From positions 1,674,001-1,738,000 of the forward strand of contig NC_089423.1 of NCBI RefSeq assembly GCF_013426205.1: a DNA stretch of 64,000 nt, read 5' to 3'. A model generated the notes under the pieces. That model made no database searches. It was not told the origin of the DNA and was given only the letters and a program-made list of their open reading frames with translations. How positions within the stretch are numbered: position 1 is the first letter of the stretch; every line of letters begins with the position of its first letter. Positions 32,850-45,500 of the stretch are shown here, in pieces. The position numbers and the translations under genes are program-made. The DNA is from Metarhizium brunneum. Taxonomy: Eukaryota; Ascomycota; Sordariomycetes; Hypocreales; Clavicipitaceae.

Positions 32850-33590
32850 ATGGGTATCTCTCGCGACTCCCGCCACAAGCGCTCCGCCTCCGGTGCCAAG
32901 CGTGCCTTCTACCGTGCGTACAGACAATAATACCCCCCTGAGCAACATATATATTCTTTTCTGCCTCTACAATCGAAAGCCCGTATGCTATTGCTCGTCA
33001 ATAAAAAGCATACGTTCTGACCTATTTCAACAGGGAAGAAGCGCGCTTTCGAAGCTGGCCGCCAGGGTGCCAACACCCGTATCGGCGCCAAGCGCATCCA
33101 CACCGTCCGCACCCGCGGCGGCAACCACAAGTACCGTGCTCTGCGTCTCGACTCGGGCAACTTCGCCTGGGCCTCCGAGGGATGCACCCGCAAGACGCGT
33201 GTCATCGTGGTCGCGTACCACCCTTCCAACAACGAGCTCGTCCGCACCAACACCCTGACCCGCAGCGCCGTCGTCCAGGTCGACGCCGCCCCCTTCCGGC
33301 AGTGGTACGAGGCACACTACGGCCAGTCCCTCGGCCGTAGACGCCAGAAGGCCCAGGCCGCCAAGGAGGGCAAGGTCGAGGAGGAGACCAAGAAGAGCAA
33401 GGCCGTCGAGAAGAAGCAGGCCGAGCGCTTTGCCGCCACCGGCAAGGTCGACGCCGTTCTCGAGAAGCAGTTTGAGGCCGGTCGCCTGTACGCCATTATT
33501 TCCAGCCGTCCCGGCCAGTCCGGCCGCTGCGATGGCTACATCTTGGAGGGCGAGGAGCTTGCTTTCTACCAGCGCAAGCTGCACAAGTAA
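32850..33590 (+). CDS. rps8: 40S ribosomal protein eS8
   Basis: Two coding exons, 32850-32913 and 33034-33590, 206 residues, with the intron starting GTGCGT and ending AACAG. The protein starts [20 protein letters not shown] and the splice rebuilds [13 protein letters not shown]. The eS8 core is present ([31 protein letters not shown]) and the C-terminus is [20 protein letters not shown]. It is a structural protein of the small cytosolic subunit. Length matches yeast Rps8 (200). Codon bias is strong (GCC, AAG, CGC), as expected for high expression. A second, non-coding intron probably interrupts the leader at 32606-32838. Confidence 0.97.
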
Positions 33591-34539
33591 AGTGTGTTTT
33601 TGTTGTGTGCGCATTGGCCAAGGAGAACGGGGAGAGGTTGTGCTTGGGAAGCTGGAGATCCAGTCGGCATGGCAGCTCCCATCCGCTGGTGTCCAAAAAT
33701 CAATCCCCTCACGGGAATGGTGTTCAAGGGATTTTCTCAATTGTCTTGGGCATATTTTTTCAGGGCATGAAGAGCTTGACATGAAGCATCGGAATGGGTC
33801 CATAGGGAATGAAAACAAAAGAAACTTTTTTTAACGTGAAATGTCACTGTACAATTTAATTACACTTATTTGCTGTATATGATGCATGAATAATACCTGA
33901 ACCATGTTGCCATGCCCATAGCAGTAAGCGGACAAGACAATGTCACATAGTAGAGTTGCGTCCCCGGTGGACGAGGTATTGCTGTGTTTCGGGGACTTAA
34001 GCATGTCCCTTGAGATAAACCTTGTATTTCAATGTTTCCTCCTGCATCACGACACAACCAGTCCAGTTTCCGCGGGCCCTCAAGGTATCACAGGGCGATA
34101 CGTTAGCCAGGTGGTCGAATACTTGTGATAAGTCACGCTCGATATCCACGTACGGTAACTTATTCTCTTGTGACACTTTTTCTACAAAGTACTCATCCTA
34201 TCGTTGTGATTACCCGCTCCATGTTGTTGTCATGTCAAGGTCCAGCCCACCACAAAAGAAATCCATCAATGCACCGAGAACCAAGAATGTAGTATGCAAG
34301 CCCGCCGATATCATCATACATCAAGTCAGCTATGGTTTCCTTCCTCTACCACCTTGTATCCAGGTAACAAGGAGAGGTCTTATAACGCCATGCGGTAGCT
34401 TATGACAGCTATTTTTTGTTTTTGTACATGAATGCTTCCAATAACAGGAGAAGCAGAAGGACGAAAGAGAATGAATTTTATACGCGTTGCTTTCCACTAG
34501 TATATAATGTGGAAGAAATTGTGCAGAGAAGAGCCAGTG
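33591..34539. other. gene-free interval between convergent genes
   Basis: 3' flanks of rps8 and gyp5. AT-rich around 33825-33900. No gene or repeat seen. Confidence 0.5.
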
Positions 34540-37500
34540 TTATGTGCGAAATTGACGACCCATGTCGGTCCATTTGGTTTTCAGGGTTTCGTGTTCATCG
34601 TTGATCTGTAGTGAAACAAGCACATGTTAGTCGTTCAGTGAGAAACCAAATGTGGTTACCATTCAGGGTTTGGAAGTCACTTACCTGGGCATAGCGCAAT
34701 TTGCAATCCGCCAGCTCCTTTGCGAGTCTGTGCAATTCATTCTGCAAATCTACGTTTTCTTGGTAGACGTCTGCATTCTTCTTCACCATTTCACTCCGCT
34801 CTATCTTCCACTTCCTCTCGATCTCCTCAGGTTGTAACTGAATCACGTTCCTCAGTTCCTTAACCTGACCCTGGAGGCCCTCGTTCTCGTCCCGTAACCT
34901 ATCGTTCTCACCCGGTAGCGTATCGTTTTCATCCCGTAGCTTTTCGTTCTCTTTCCGTAGCTTTTCGTTGTCGGTCCGTAGCTCTTCGTTGTCGGTCCTT
35001 AGCGTCTCCATCTCCTCTCGCAACTGATCGCTCTCCACCGTGCAATGAACAAGCTTGTTACAAAGATCTTTTTGCTCGGCATCATGAGCCTGGACTCGTT
35101 CTTCCAATTTTCGCACCTGACCAGCCAGGTTCTCTTTAGCCATCTTCAGATCCTGCAACTCTGTTTCTTGTTTCTTCCTAGCTTGAGTCTTCTCCTCCCA
35201 TTCCGTGGTATATATCTTCAATATCTCGGGCGTAATCTTGACCTCGCATGCATCTCGGACAAGTTGGTCCGCTCTATACACCTCCTTGTCTATGCTGGAA
35301 CTGGAGCTCCCAAAGAATCCATTTTCAAGGATACTGCCCTGGCTGGGATCTTTGTCGATATACACATCAAAAAGCCTGTCCTTCAAATACGTTGTAAGTT
35401 GTTGCATGTCGGATAATCCCAGCAGCGTGCTAGCATTCTTTTGCATCAACACGATACCGAATCGCAGAACAGCAGACAGGCCTTCGGACAAAATCAAGTC
35501 GTAGATACGGAGAACAAGCTGAAGCGGGAAGCGGTAGGCGAATAAGGTGAGAAACCATTGCGTAGCATAAAGATGTGGGGAGACATCGCGACGATGCAAG
35601 TGACAGTACAGTGCTGGCTCCAAATCTTCCAGCAAACGCTCGAATAGGTAGCAATGCATGTGCAATCCCGGCATATCCTTGATAAACAAGTCCCGTAGTT
35701 TATATTGGTGCATTAAACGAACGAGCAGACAAAATGCCTCGTCCTCAGGCATCTAGATATGAAGAGTGTCAGTGTCAGTCATGTTCTCGTCGTGGCCTGG
35801 CTAGACGGGGGTGTTTTTGCTTACATTGAATAGCAATGGCATGATCAAAAAATTCATGCCCTGTGCGTAGCCAACACCATCGTCGTAGAGAGCATACGCT
35901 TTGCAGACGCCAAACAGACCTTCTTGAAGCCCCGCAGCAGCGGCATGCTTGGAAAAGCTCGTTCTCGCCCCAAGATCACGTCGAATAGTTTTCTCGAGGG
36001 TCTGAATTTTGGCTGCCCGCTCTTTCTGTTTCTTTTGTTTCTCCGCGACCAATGCAGCCTGTGCTTTTGCAATCGTCTCCTGGCTCTTCTCGCTCCTAGG
36101 TGACGTGCTGCCATTGCCAGCCGACTTATTCGAATGAATAGATGATGCGGAAGACTTCACGCCGTCACCATTTGTGTAGGAGGCGATGCCACTGGCACTG
36201 GGAGTGGGACTAGTAGCTGTGCTGCGGATATTCTGCTTGTCCTTGTCGGTACCTTGGGTGACGAGATCTTTGTACAGAGTTTCAAGGTGTTCATTTTTGC
36301 TCTGCGCAAGGACTTGCCAGATGACTCCTCTAATAGCGTTGGGAATGCCCGTAGCAATGGCCCTGTTCAACTCCTCGGGGCTGGTTCGGGCTACCGCTGC
36401 CGGACCTTCATAGACGACAGACTGCCAAAGATCCCAATCCACTTGGGCTTCCTGCATTGCTGAAGGCCCGGCATTAACTCCAGATGCTGTGCCAGGGGCC
36501 AATTCATGATTGGGACTCGGCACTGGAGGCAGTGGGCTCTTGTCACCGGGCACAGTCTTACCGTCTGTGCTGACGAGCCCAAGCGCATCCTCTTGTCCGT
36601 CTCCATCGCCAGGAATTAGCTGTATACCAGCTTCCTCGCGCATTCGTAGAACTTTGAACCTGTCCTTGAGACTCTTCCGATGGTTACCATTGGCGCCATT
36701 CGTAACTTGGTTTTCCTCCGTGAGCGTACTGAGCATCATTTCTGGGTTGCTTGTCAGGGTAGCAATGGAGCTTGCGGTGTTTCTTCTCCCAGAAGGCTGA
36801 GCTGGCGGAGACGTAGAGGTGTCTTTGTTTGTGGAAAACCAGGAAAATGGGGCCGAGCGTTTCCGGGCAGGAGGACTTGGGGCCGGTTGCGGTGGAGGAG
36901 CGGCGACTGCATTGTTTGAAGGGCTAGGGCTCTTCGAGGGTGATTCAGCGGAGGGAGACCAAGCCATAGATGGGAGAGCATTTGTAATGCTGCTCAGAGA
37001 CAAGGTCTTGCTGGCATGGTCCTTTTCAGGTGGAATCGGGGGTGCTACCAAGATACTCGTTTAGTGGGCAAGAATTATAGGGGTCAGTTGTTTAACACAC
37101 CTTCTGGCTTGGCAGGCGTCTCGTCATCCAGGTTCACATTATCGAGGTTCGATGTATTGGAAATGCGGCGCGAGAGCGGTGACGACGTCCTGCCCGGGGC
37201 TGGCTTTACTTCCGCCTTGTCAGAGTCCACCAATTCATCCCTGGAAGTCCTCTTGTCTTCTTCGTCTTCCTCGTCCTTCTCTTCCTTCTCGTCCTTCTCG
37301 TCCTTCTCGTCCTCGTCGCTTTTCTCGCCTCCCTCATTCTCCTCATCTTCTCCGTCTCGTCGCGAAGCCCTTTTCGAAAGGGAAACGGATCTTTTGGTCA
37401 ATGAGCGTACAGAGCCTGCATCAACTGTATCTGCAGTAGTATCTGCATTGTCTACAGCATCTTCGAACGAGTCCCTGTCTCCGCCCTGCAAACAAGCGAA

Positions 37501-37707
37501 GGTCAGCAAATATTCCAAGAGGGAACAGTGTGGGAAGGGAGGCTTGTAATTGCTCTATAAAGCTTGCGGGCAGAAGCTACAGGCAAAAACAAGTGAATTT
37601 TGGCCTCGACGTACCGTATCTGGGCTCGAGCTGGCGGCCGAGGAGGGCCTCGGCTTCCGTTCCTCCTGATCATCAGGAGAAGAAACGTCGCCGCCCTGCA
37701 GCGACAT
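34540..37707 (-). CDS. gyp5: Rab GTPase-activating protein Gyp5 (TBC domain)
   Basis: Five minus-strand exons: 37707-37615, 37485-37101, 37044-35825, 35752-34685 and 34605-34540, 943 residues. The last 66-nt exon follows a CAG/GTAAGT donor and gives INDEHETLKTKW, the usual family ending. The first 160 residues are acidic and Lys/Glu rich. The TBC domain spans about 390-700. The arginine finger is near 398 (IPNAIRGVIWQVL) and the glutamine finger near 555 (GYAQGMNFLIMPLL). A long charged insert separates these two motifs. Residues about 750-925 form a coiled coil with a heptad array. Gyp5 stimulates GTP hydrolysis on Ypt1/Sec4-type Rabs at the Golgi and at growth sites. Splice phases agree at every junction. 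Confidence 0.93.
34870..35010. repeat. in-frame 21-bp tandem repeat within gyp5 coiled coil
   Basis: Six to seven degenerate 21-bp units, each encoding one heptad such as LRTDNEE, LRTDNEK, LRKENEK, LRDENDT, LPGENDR or LRDENEG. The first position is always Leu. One unit contains Pro-Gly, which should kink the helix. Confidence 0.8.
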
Positions 37708-39730
37708 TGTATTTGTGCGTAAGCGCAGGGCGCCTTTGAGTGCGGTGGTTGTATATGTCAGTTTATGTTGCTCGTGGTTTGGAGCAGTTCAGCTCGTGGC
37801 CACCAGCACCGAATGAGGTGACGACTGCTCGTGTGACGTCGAACCTAGGGCAAGGGGAAAGGAGGTTTCTTGTCTGCTCAGCCGTCGACTCTCTCGTATA
37901 CTAAGGATGGTAAGCAAGGAGCGTGCCGCGCAGCGTCGCAATTACGGCCAGAACAGGAACAAAATTATTGAGAATGCGGAAAAGTAGTTACAGAGTGGAA
38001 GTCAGAAGCAGGGAGTAATAAAGAAGGCGGTGGTGAGTTGGCAAACGGGCACTGGTCTCCTCCCCCCTGGTTTCTTAGCGGGAGGTGGAACATTGAAGAC
38101 CGAGGAGATACTTGGTGGAGTTTGGCGGTTAGTTGGGGGAATGTGTGCAATGGCTCGTGGCGGCTGGCTTGAATGTTTCTGGGCATTGAATGCGCAAGCT
38201 TGCTAGCCCAGGAACAGGCACCTGCTAGTTGGGAGCGAGATAGGGGCTCTGGACGCCTCAATGGCCAGCTGGCAGATACAGCACCAGCAACATTGAACCC
38301 AACGCTACCAGAAGCCTGGTCTGCTCTAAGCAACCAGCACCCGGCAACCAACCCTCAAGTTAGGCGTGCATGCGGTCTGGTGCTCAAGTGGGCATGGAGG
38401 CAGACAGGCCCACCTGGACTGGGGAGCTCTGGCCGCTGACACCGACCCTCGACCCTTCGAATCGCAGCGTCAGACTGGGTCTTGGATGGGGCTCCGGGTC
38501 CAAGTCAGGTTTCAGAGGTCGGCTGGTGGGCCCACCTGTGGAAGACCCATAAACATTCAATGTTCGGATTGACACGCAAAAAGCATGGCATCCATTCATC
38601 AGAAAGGCGGGCAGAGAAGCGAGGTTGATACTACGTACAAAGATGGCAATGTTAGCGCCCAGGATTGTTCTGCTATGAACCTTGAATTTCAATGTTGCTT
38701 TCCAAGTGCTCCAGTATGCAATCTGTGCTTCGTGCCCTGTGCTCGTATCGCGTGTCAACCACATTGTTCGCCCCCGCCAGGGGCTTTCGCTTCAAAGGCT
38801 CAAAAGGTGCTTATATTGGCATTCACTGATCAAGTGGTTTGTTGGTCCTGCTACCACATGCCTCTGCGGAAGCCTGAATACTGGCGAGGAGCAACATCAT
38901 TGATGCTTCCCACTCTGCTTTGCCCGCATTGTCAGGGGAACCGTCCACGAGAAAACTCTATATTCCCCAGGTGCGGAGAGGCAGATATCCCAAGGAGCGC
39001 CGCTTAGCCGCACATTTACCATGTACGACGACGTCTAGTACCAATGTATGTACAAGTTGCGAGGCATGGGCCGTCAAAGCCAACTCAACGTGTCATTTTT
39101 AGCATGACAGCTCGATCTTTGTAGTATTCCGCTTCCAAAGGCAGATTTGGCGGGGTCTCTCTCCTCTCCAAGCTCCAGACTATGCTGCTGCTCAGTTGCA
39201 CCTGCCGCGTTGACTCCAGCCATCTGGCACCAGACTGGTGATGGTGGCGGTGTCGTCAAGGACCACATTTCAATACGGGAGTATTCCATAGAGCGTGGTT
39301 GATCCGCCATATGATGAGTGCTCCAAAGGAAATACAATCCTAATTCAAGTTTAAACTGCATCAACCATGTTGTGGGTGGCCATGCGCATGTGCGCCAGAC
39401 ATGCATCCATCCTGCAGGCCCTTTGGAATGTAACCGTAACCATAGCCTCAAATCCGGCGTGCTGATTGGCTGCCGCAATGTCACCACTTGTCCGTTTTTC
39501 TTTGCTTCACCAGGAGCGTGAAAGAGGGTCTGGCAAGGGCACCGTGCTCATTGTAAGGAACAGGTTCGCCATTTGCACGCCAAGCCTGGCCGAGCGCCGT
39601 TGGAATTATTGATTGTGCACACATGGCAACCCACATGTCACCATAGTACGGACTGGCATGTTCTGACGACCTGTACATATGTTCATGGCATCATTGGAAG
39701 TCTTATGTCATGGATGCGACTAGCCACAAT
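37708..39730. other. gene-poor interval
   Basis: Promoter of gyp5 followed by about 1.8 kb with only short unsupported frames. ATACGGGAGTATTCC near 39275 resembles the recurrent TACGGAGTA word. Nothing else seen. Confidence 0.45.
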
Positions 39731-39840
39731 GGGAAGGAAAAAGTATTGAACCAGATCAGGTACTCGGTTATCGCGCTTCATACTATAATATACTACAGTA
39801 TATTAATGTTTATGTCTTGGCGGGTAAATATATTTTATCA
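39731..39840 (+). repeat. diverged AT-rich repeat, copy A
   Basis: Shares an ordered set of blocks with a second copy 1.18 kb downstream: GGGA-GG-AAAAAGTATT, then TCAGGTAC-CGG, TCGCGCTTC and ATTAATGT. The blocks are equally spaced at first and then drift. Probably a terminal piece of an old transposable element. Confidence 0.55.
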
Positions 39841-40911
39841 GACTGTATTCCTCTTCCTCTATCGTCCTTGTCTAAATCCTCATCTAGTGCCTTTGACTCA
39901 TCTTCATGCTTCATTGATGTTTCTTCTGCAATAACAGCACAAATTTCTGGGGGAACCTCGCTATCTGAACTCTCATGCAAAGTTCATCTCTTTCCTCTTT
40001 TAGCTTAAATGAGAGAATTCTAAAATGTGTGTTTTCTGACTTTTGTCACACGTCCAAGATGACAACAAAGGCATCGGCCACAAAGATCACACAACAACAA
40101 AGGAAGTATCATGAAAACCCGAGCGGACCTTGGCGAGGTTTGCCTCAGGCACTAGGGCTCACCGAATTCATGCATTTATAGAGACCTCTGACCCTCTAAG
40201 TCTTCCTAGGAAACCAAGGACCTTTGATCCCGCATAGTTGCTTATTGAAATGATATTGAACCCAACCTTCCAACCCCAGTTGACCCGCCCTTGTCACAGT
40301 TCTCCAAGTCAGGATCTGGGGCAATAGCAATCAAGCCCTTTTCAAGCGCTACTTCAATGTTTTGGAAACAGACCGTTTAGTGGTGAGAAACATCTCATCA
40401 ATGGGCCCCTTACCAAAGACAAGGCCCATGTTATCCTCGGCTCTCCAAGGATAAAGGTGAGCGGCCCTAGGCAAACCTGGGGCCAGCCACTCTCGTTTGA
40501 TTGGTTCCCAAACACGTAGTGTTTATCAGACTTCATTGCTTCTGGGCAGTATGCTTTAATCATTTATTCTCTCATCTTCGATTGTTGAGAAGGATTGCGC
40601 TTTCTAGTACCGGCATCCCTGATGTTCAGACCAGCCCTCGATAGAATGAGAAGTGGAAATGTCCGAGCCCTGCCTAGTTTTTTTTGCTCCAAATTTTCTT
40701 CCGCTGAGTTTGACCAGTGGTATAGGTTTGAAGTGGTTTTATTTTCTTGTCCAACTCTTTCGCAGAGCAAGATAATCATATCGCATGGAAGCGAGTTCAG
40801 CTTGTGAATCCGAAAACGATGGCGCGGTGTGTTATTTTGACGAGGTGCTATAATAGACAACAATTTATTAGTAAATACTTGATGTGCAGGATTTCGAGGT
40901 AGCCTTACAGT
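39841..40911. other. AT-rich interval between repeat copies, possible transposon remnant
   Basis: Between the two repeat copies. The minus strand has disrupted protein-like stretches (SDSEVPPEICAVIAEETS, KALDEDLDKDDRGRG near 39850-39980, and AMKSDKHYVFGNQSNESGW near 40500). Stop codons break them up, as expected for a decayed element, possibly after repeat-induced point mutation. I cannot assign a transposon family. Confidence 0.3.
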
Positions 40912-41035
40912 GGGAGGTAAAAAGTATTTAGTCACGTCAGGTACCCGGCTCTCGCGCTTCCTATTACGATGTACCGTAGATATATATGCATTATATTATA
41001 ATATTAATGTGTGCTACTCAGTGGTTAAGCATATT
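40912..41035 (+). repeat. diverged AT-rich repeat, copy B
   Basis: Same orientation as copy A, with the same ordered blocks. It is preceded by TTACAGT, so a TA dinucleotide followed by CAGTGGGAGG marks the edge, as at the ends of Tc1/mariner-type elements. I did not find a matching inverted end. Confidence 0.55.
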
Positions 41036-42500
41036 CTGCCACAGATTATATATGTACCTAGGTACCTACTGAAAAGCTTAAGATTGCGAGGATAAACCTC
41101 AGACTCCCTGATGTGTGTGTTCAAAAGTTTCTGACATGAAAAAGTCCAGATGTCAACTGCATGTGGTATCCAATGCCATCCGTCACTGTACTTTGTAAGT
41201 GGGAGGAGTCTTGTCATTTGCACGGCAGCTAAGAGAGAAGGAGCGCGCGGAGTAGTAAAAGAATTTGACGCGTCAACTTGAACGGGAGGTGTTAGCAACA
41301 TTTACTGTACTGCTGTCACGTGTTGCACGTGCACATATGGTCAATATCAGCTGTAGCTGGCCTCGATGGCCCCAGATAGTTTGCAGAATCAAGACCTTTC
41401 ATATCATTCTGCGTAATAACTGCTTTATTTATACCATGTACCTAGCTAGGAACTGAAGCAAGAGACCGGTTGAACGTCGTTCATGGGATGACGGTGCTGC
41501 TTACCAAAGATGTCAATCGGTACGCGCCTCTACTTGGACATTCTTGGCCCTCAAATGTCAACCGTCTGCATCTGGTTCAAAATGTTCAATTGCAAGTAGT
41601 TTGTTCCGCAAGCTGGACTCATGCATGCAGCCAGTAAAAGTGCACCAGGTATTTAAGGCTCAAAGTCAAGCGCTCCCAAAACTACCTTGTACTACCTGGT
41701 GGGTAGTAGCTGCCTCAAGTGTTCAACGTCGCCCGCGACAGCCTACCAGGTATGGAGTACACCGGTACTTACCAAGTACTAGGTACTAGCGTGCCCCCAA
41801 GCAAACATCCATGATCGGACCAAGTTGACGCCCACCACCAGCCGCAAGACTCGGACGCCTATTACGCAGAGGCCCACTCTGTTGCTGAACCTGACGTTTT
41901 TGACATCCGAACTCCTCCATCTTTTTCACTCCCAACATCACAGCTACTCCTCAACCCCCCGACACACCCTCTGCACCTAGGCGAACCTATATCGAATTGC
42001 TGAGGGCCGCGTAGTAGATTGTATCTACTGTTTCTATATCCGCCATATTGTCATTTAACGTTTTGGGGAAGCTAATCTGGGACGTCCTGCACCCGTCCTT
42101 GCACCAGCTCTCTAGCTTCATCTACCAGACCAACCGAACGGCCACCCACCAAAAACTAGTCCCGCGTTCGATATCCCTCGTTTCACAAGTTTACCGCGAA
42201 TATAGTAGCCCTGCTAAAAGGGGCTGTTGGTTTAGCTTCTGGTCCGTTAGACTCCGCTGCCGCGGGCTTCTTGCTCCCCTCACCGAGCAGCTGCCTGACG
42301 GGATCAAGTGGCACTTGTCCGTATCACCATCAATATTACACCTCAGACTACGGGTTCTGTTGAGCGAGATATTCGGGGCTGTCCGTTGAAGGGCACTCCG
42401 GCCCCTTGCAGAGCAGCATTGTCGCCCAGGCTAATAGCCAAATCGTAGTGGAGGGGGAGCTTGCTTGTGCTTCCGCGGCTCTGCCGCCTCTCTCTTCACC
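41036..42500. other. upstream region of tom1
   Basis: Contains TACCTAGGTACCTAC near 41055, a related CCTAGCTAGG near 41440 and ACCAAGTACTAGGTACT near 41770. The last several hundred bases are presumably the tom1 promoter and leader. No supported gene. Confidence 0.5.
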
Positions 42501-45500
42501 ATGGGCAAAATCATCAAGACGATGCAGTCCAAGCACAAAGAGACTTTGGTAAGCTTCTTCCCTTCCATCAACCCGAGTGATTGGACTCGTTCTTGACGCG
42601 GCCTCTCTAACCCCACATCTCACAGTCTCCTTGGCTGAAAAACTACGTCGAAACAGCCTCCGCCATAGATTTGCCGTCCTTGCCGAACCATCTGTCGACA
42701 TTCCCATCGAGATGGCCATTCGGACGTGGAGATTTGTATCACTGGATACCGCTTCTCAACCGATTTGATAGCATTTTGGAGCATTTCAACAAAACTTATG
42801 CCCTGAACGAGGGTCCACAGTCTCGAGATTTCGCCGCCGACGTCCTCCTCAACCGTGCAAAAGATTCGGCATTCAGCAGCGAGAAACAGTGGACATATGA
42901 GGAGCTTCAAGAGCTTGGTTTCTCGGCCGATGGTGACAGGGTGCTGATAGAGGCTGTCTTGCTATTCACTCGCATGCTCCTGGAGCATTGCGGCAACCGC
43001 AGCATCTATGCGAGCAGCCCGCATCTCAACGACCTTCTTAACACTACCGCATTGTCTGTTCTCATTTCAACATTGGAGGTGGGCTCCGAGTTAGCTCAGC
43101 GGTATCAGGCTTCCGTCAAAAGGATCGGCAATGCTTCCAGGCAGATAAGTGCAGCACTGTTAGCAAACCATTACAACATCGACATCGAGCGAGTCCAACA
43201 AATTGCGCTGCCGTTTGTCAAGACTCCCATAGTAAGCCTAGCTGACCCTGCGTCATCCATAACCCCAGTCTCGACCAAGGGAAAGGAAAAGGCACACGGG
43301 AGCAGTAGCAGAAACTCGACTCCGACCCATGCTAACGACCTGGTTGCAATTGCTACCTGTGACGATGCAATGTGGCAGGGATGGGGCGACGTGAAAGTGC
43401 TGTACTATCCACAAGACAGCAATGTCGGCGTTGACGTGTCAAATGACGCCGGCCGAACGTCACTCCCCTCAACACCGACCCCCCTACGCCGCAGCCATAC
43501 CGTTGGTAGCCAGCAGAACACTCCCCGAGCCCGAAATATCGGTACCGATGACTCATCTCCTATTATCCCGCGAACTCCAGCTGTTTCGGAGGAACATGCC
43601 ATCCCAGGTCAAAAGTCATTTGATTTGCCCAAGTCTGTGGTTTCGACTACATCTATCTATGACCTTGTTAAGCGATGCCCCGATGACATGCCGTCATCTG
43701 CAAAATATGAGCTTTTTCACCGAGTCCGAGTTGCAAAGGCACTCACTGAGTCGCTCGAGTCGCGTCAGAAAATACTCGCGATCCGGTTACTTGCGATTAC
43801 CAATCTGGCCTACATCCATACCGAATCAAACTTTGTTGACAAGGTTCTTCGTCACGATATTGACGAGACCAGAAGATACCAGCTTGTCTACCAACTTGCG
43901 GAGCTGATACACCCCTCGGCTGATGGACATTCAAAAATACCGCTATGGCTTCAGACGTTTGCCCTGGCTCTCCTGGAGGCTGTGTCAGGATTCCATGCCA
44001 GATGCCAAGATGTTCTGTCTGCCTTGAACGCCAATGTCAACCACGGAATCTTGCTCTACGTCATTAGAAAGGCTGTAGCGGGCATGCAGGTTGATGAGGC
44101 GACCGACATCGGTGACCAGGCCAGCGAAGCAGACGACTGGCGTAACAATCTCTTTTCTTTGACCTTGCATCTGTCCATGGCCACCCGCGTTGGAAGTGAA
44201 ATGGTTTCGGCCGGTCTTATGGATATCCTGGTTGAGATTCTCCACATCCGGTCCCAAGTGGCTCAACGACACCATTCGATGGTGTTGGCGTTTCTAGATG
44301 GCCTTATTTGGACGTATCAAAATGCATTCACTGCCTTCTTCAATGCTAGCGGCCTAGGCGCCGTTGCACAACTGCTAGTAGACGCTGTTACAGAGGCCCA
44401 GAATTCGCTAAAATCATCTAAAGGTGTCAAACCCGACCAACAGTCTGTGGTGGTCGACTATGAGATCCCTTACTACCAGCAGCAGACGCTAAAATGGCTT
44501 CTCAAATTTGTCCATCACATCATGTCAAATTCTTATAGTTATGGTGGCAATACTGAACGCCTGCTAAGAAATCTAGCAGAAAACTCTGACCTGCTTCACA
44601 GTCTGCGAGAAATCATGGCTAATAAGCAGAGCTTTGGATCGGTGGTGTGGACTAATTCAGTCACAATTCTAAGTGATTTCATCAATAATGACCCAACCAG
44701 CTTTGCCGCCATATCTGAGTCCGGCATGATCAAAACATACCTCGAGGCAATTACTGGTCAGCCAGTGCCGGAGCAGCAACAAGGTGGGGAGTCGAAGCAG
44801 GCTGAACAACACCAAGAAGACCAAGGTGATGCCGAGTCTCCGGATTCGTCTGCTGCCGCCGCTTCAATTGCAGACGAAGATGACCGGCCGCATCCTCCCT
44901 CAGACGATGATATTCGCCGCACAAGGCGCAACAAACCTGCCGAGGGTATTTTGGCCTCTTCAGAGGCGATCAATATTGTTCCTCAGGTCCTGAATTCTAT
45001 CTGCCTGAACAATATGGGCATGAAGCTGGTTGTCGCCTCGCGAGCTTTTGACAGCTATCTTGAAATTTTTGAGAGCTCTCAGCATGTATCGTGCATGGAA
45101 GCAGACAGCGACTTGGCGGGCAACGTCGGCGCCAACTTTGATGAGCTTGCCCGTCACCATCCACCCTTGCGAACGTCCATCTCCAATGCTGTCATCGACA
45201 TGGTTGCCAGAGTACGATGGCTGGGAATTGAGAGAGGAATGGAGTCGGACTGGGGTGCCAGGCTGTACGTCACCACTGCAGAGGGAACTGTAGTCACTGT
45301 TCACCCGAACGAACACTTCATGAAAGCACCAACGGTAGAGTCTGCCCCTGAGCGACAGGGTGCTACCACCGAAGGAGCAGACGTGGACATGTCTGACGCA
45401 GCTTCCACCAACGAGACTATCACCGAGAAGAACAAGAAACCTCAAAAACTGGCCCCCGCTCAATCACTTACACCATACATTCATGGTCTGGCTAATTTTT

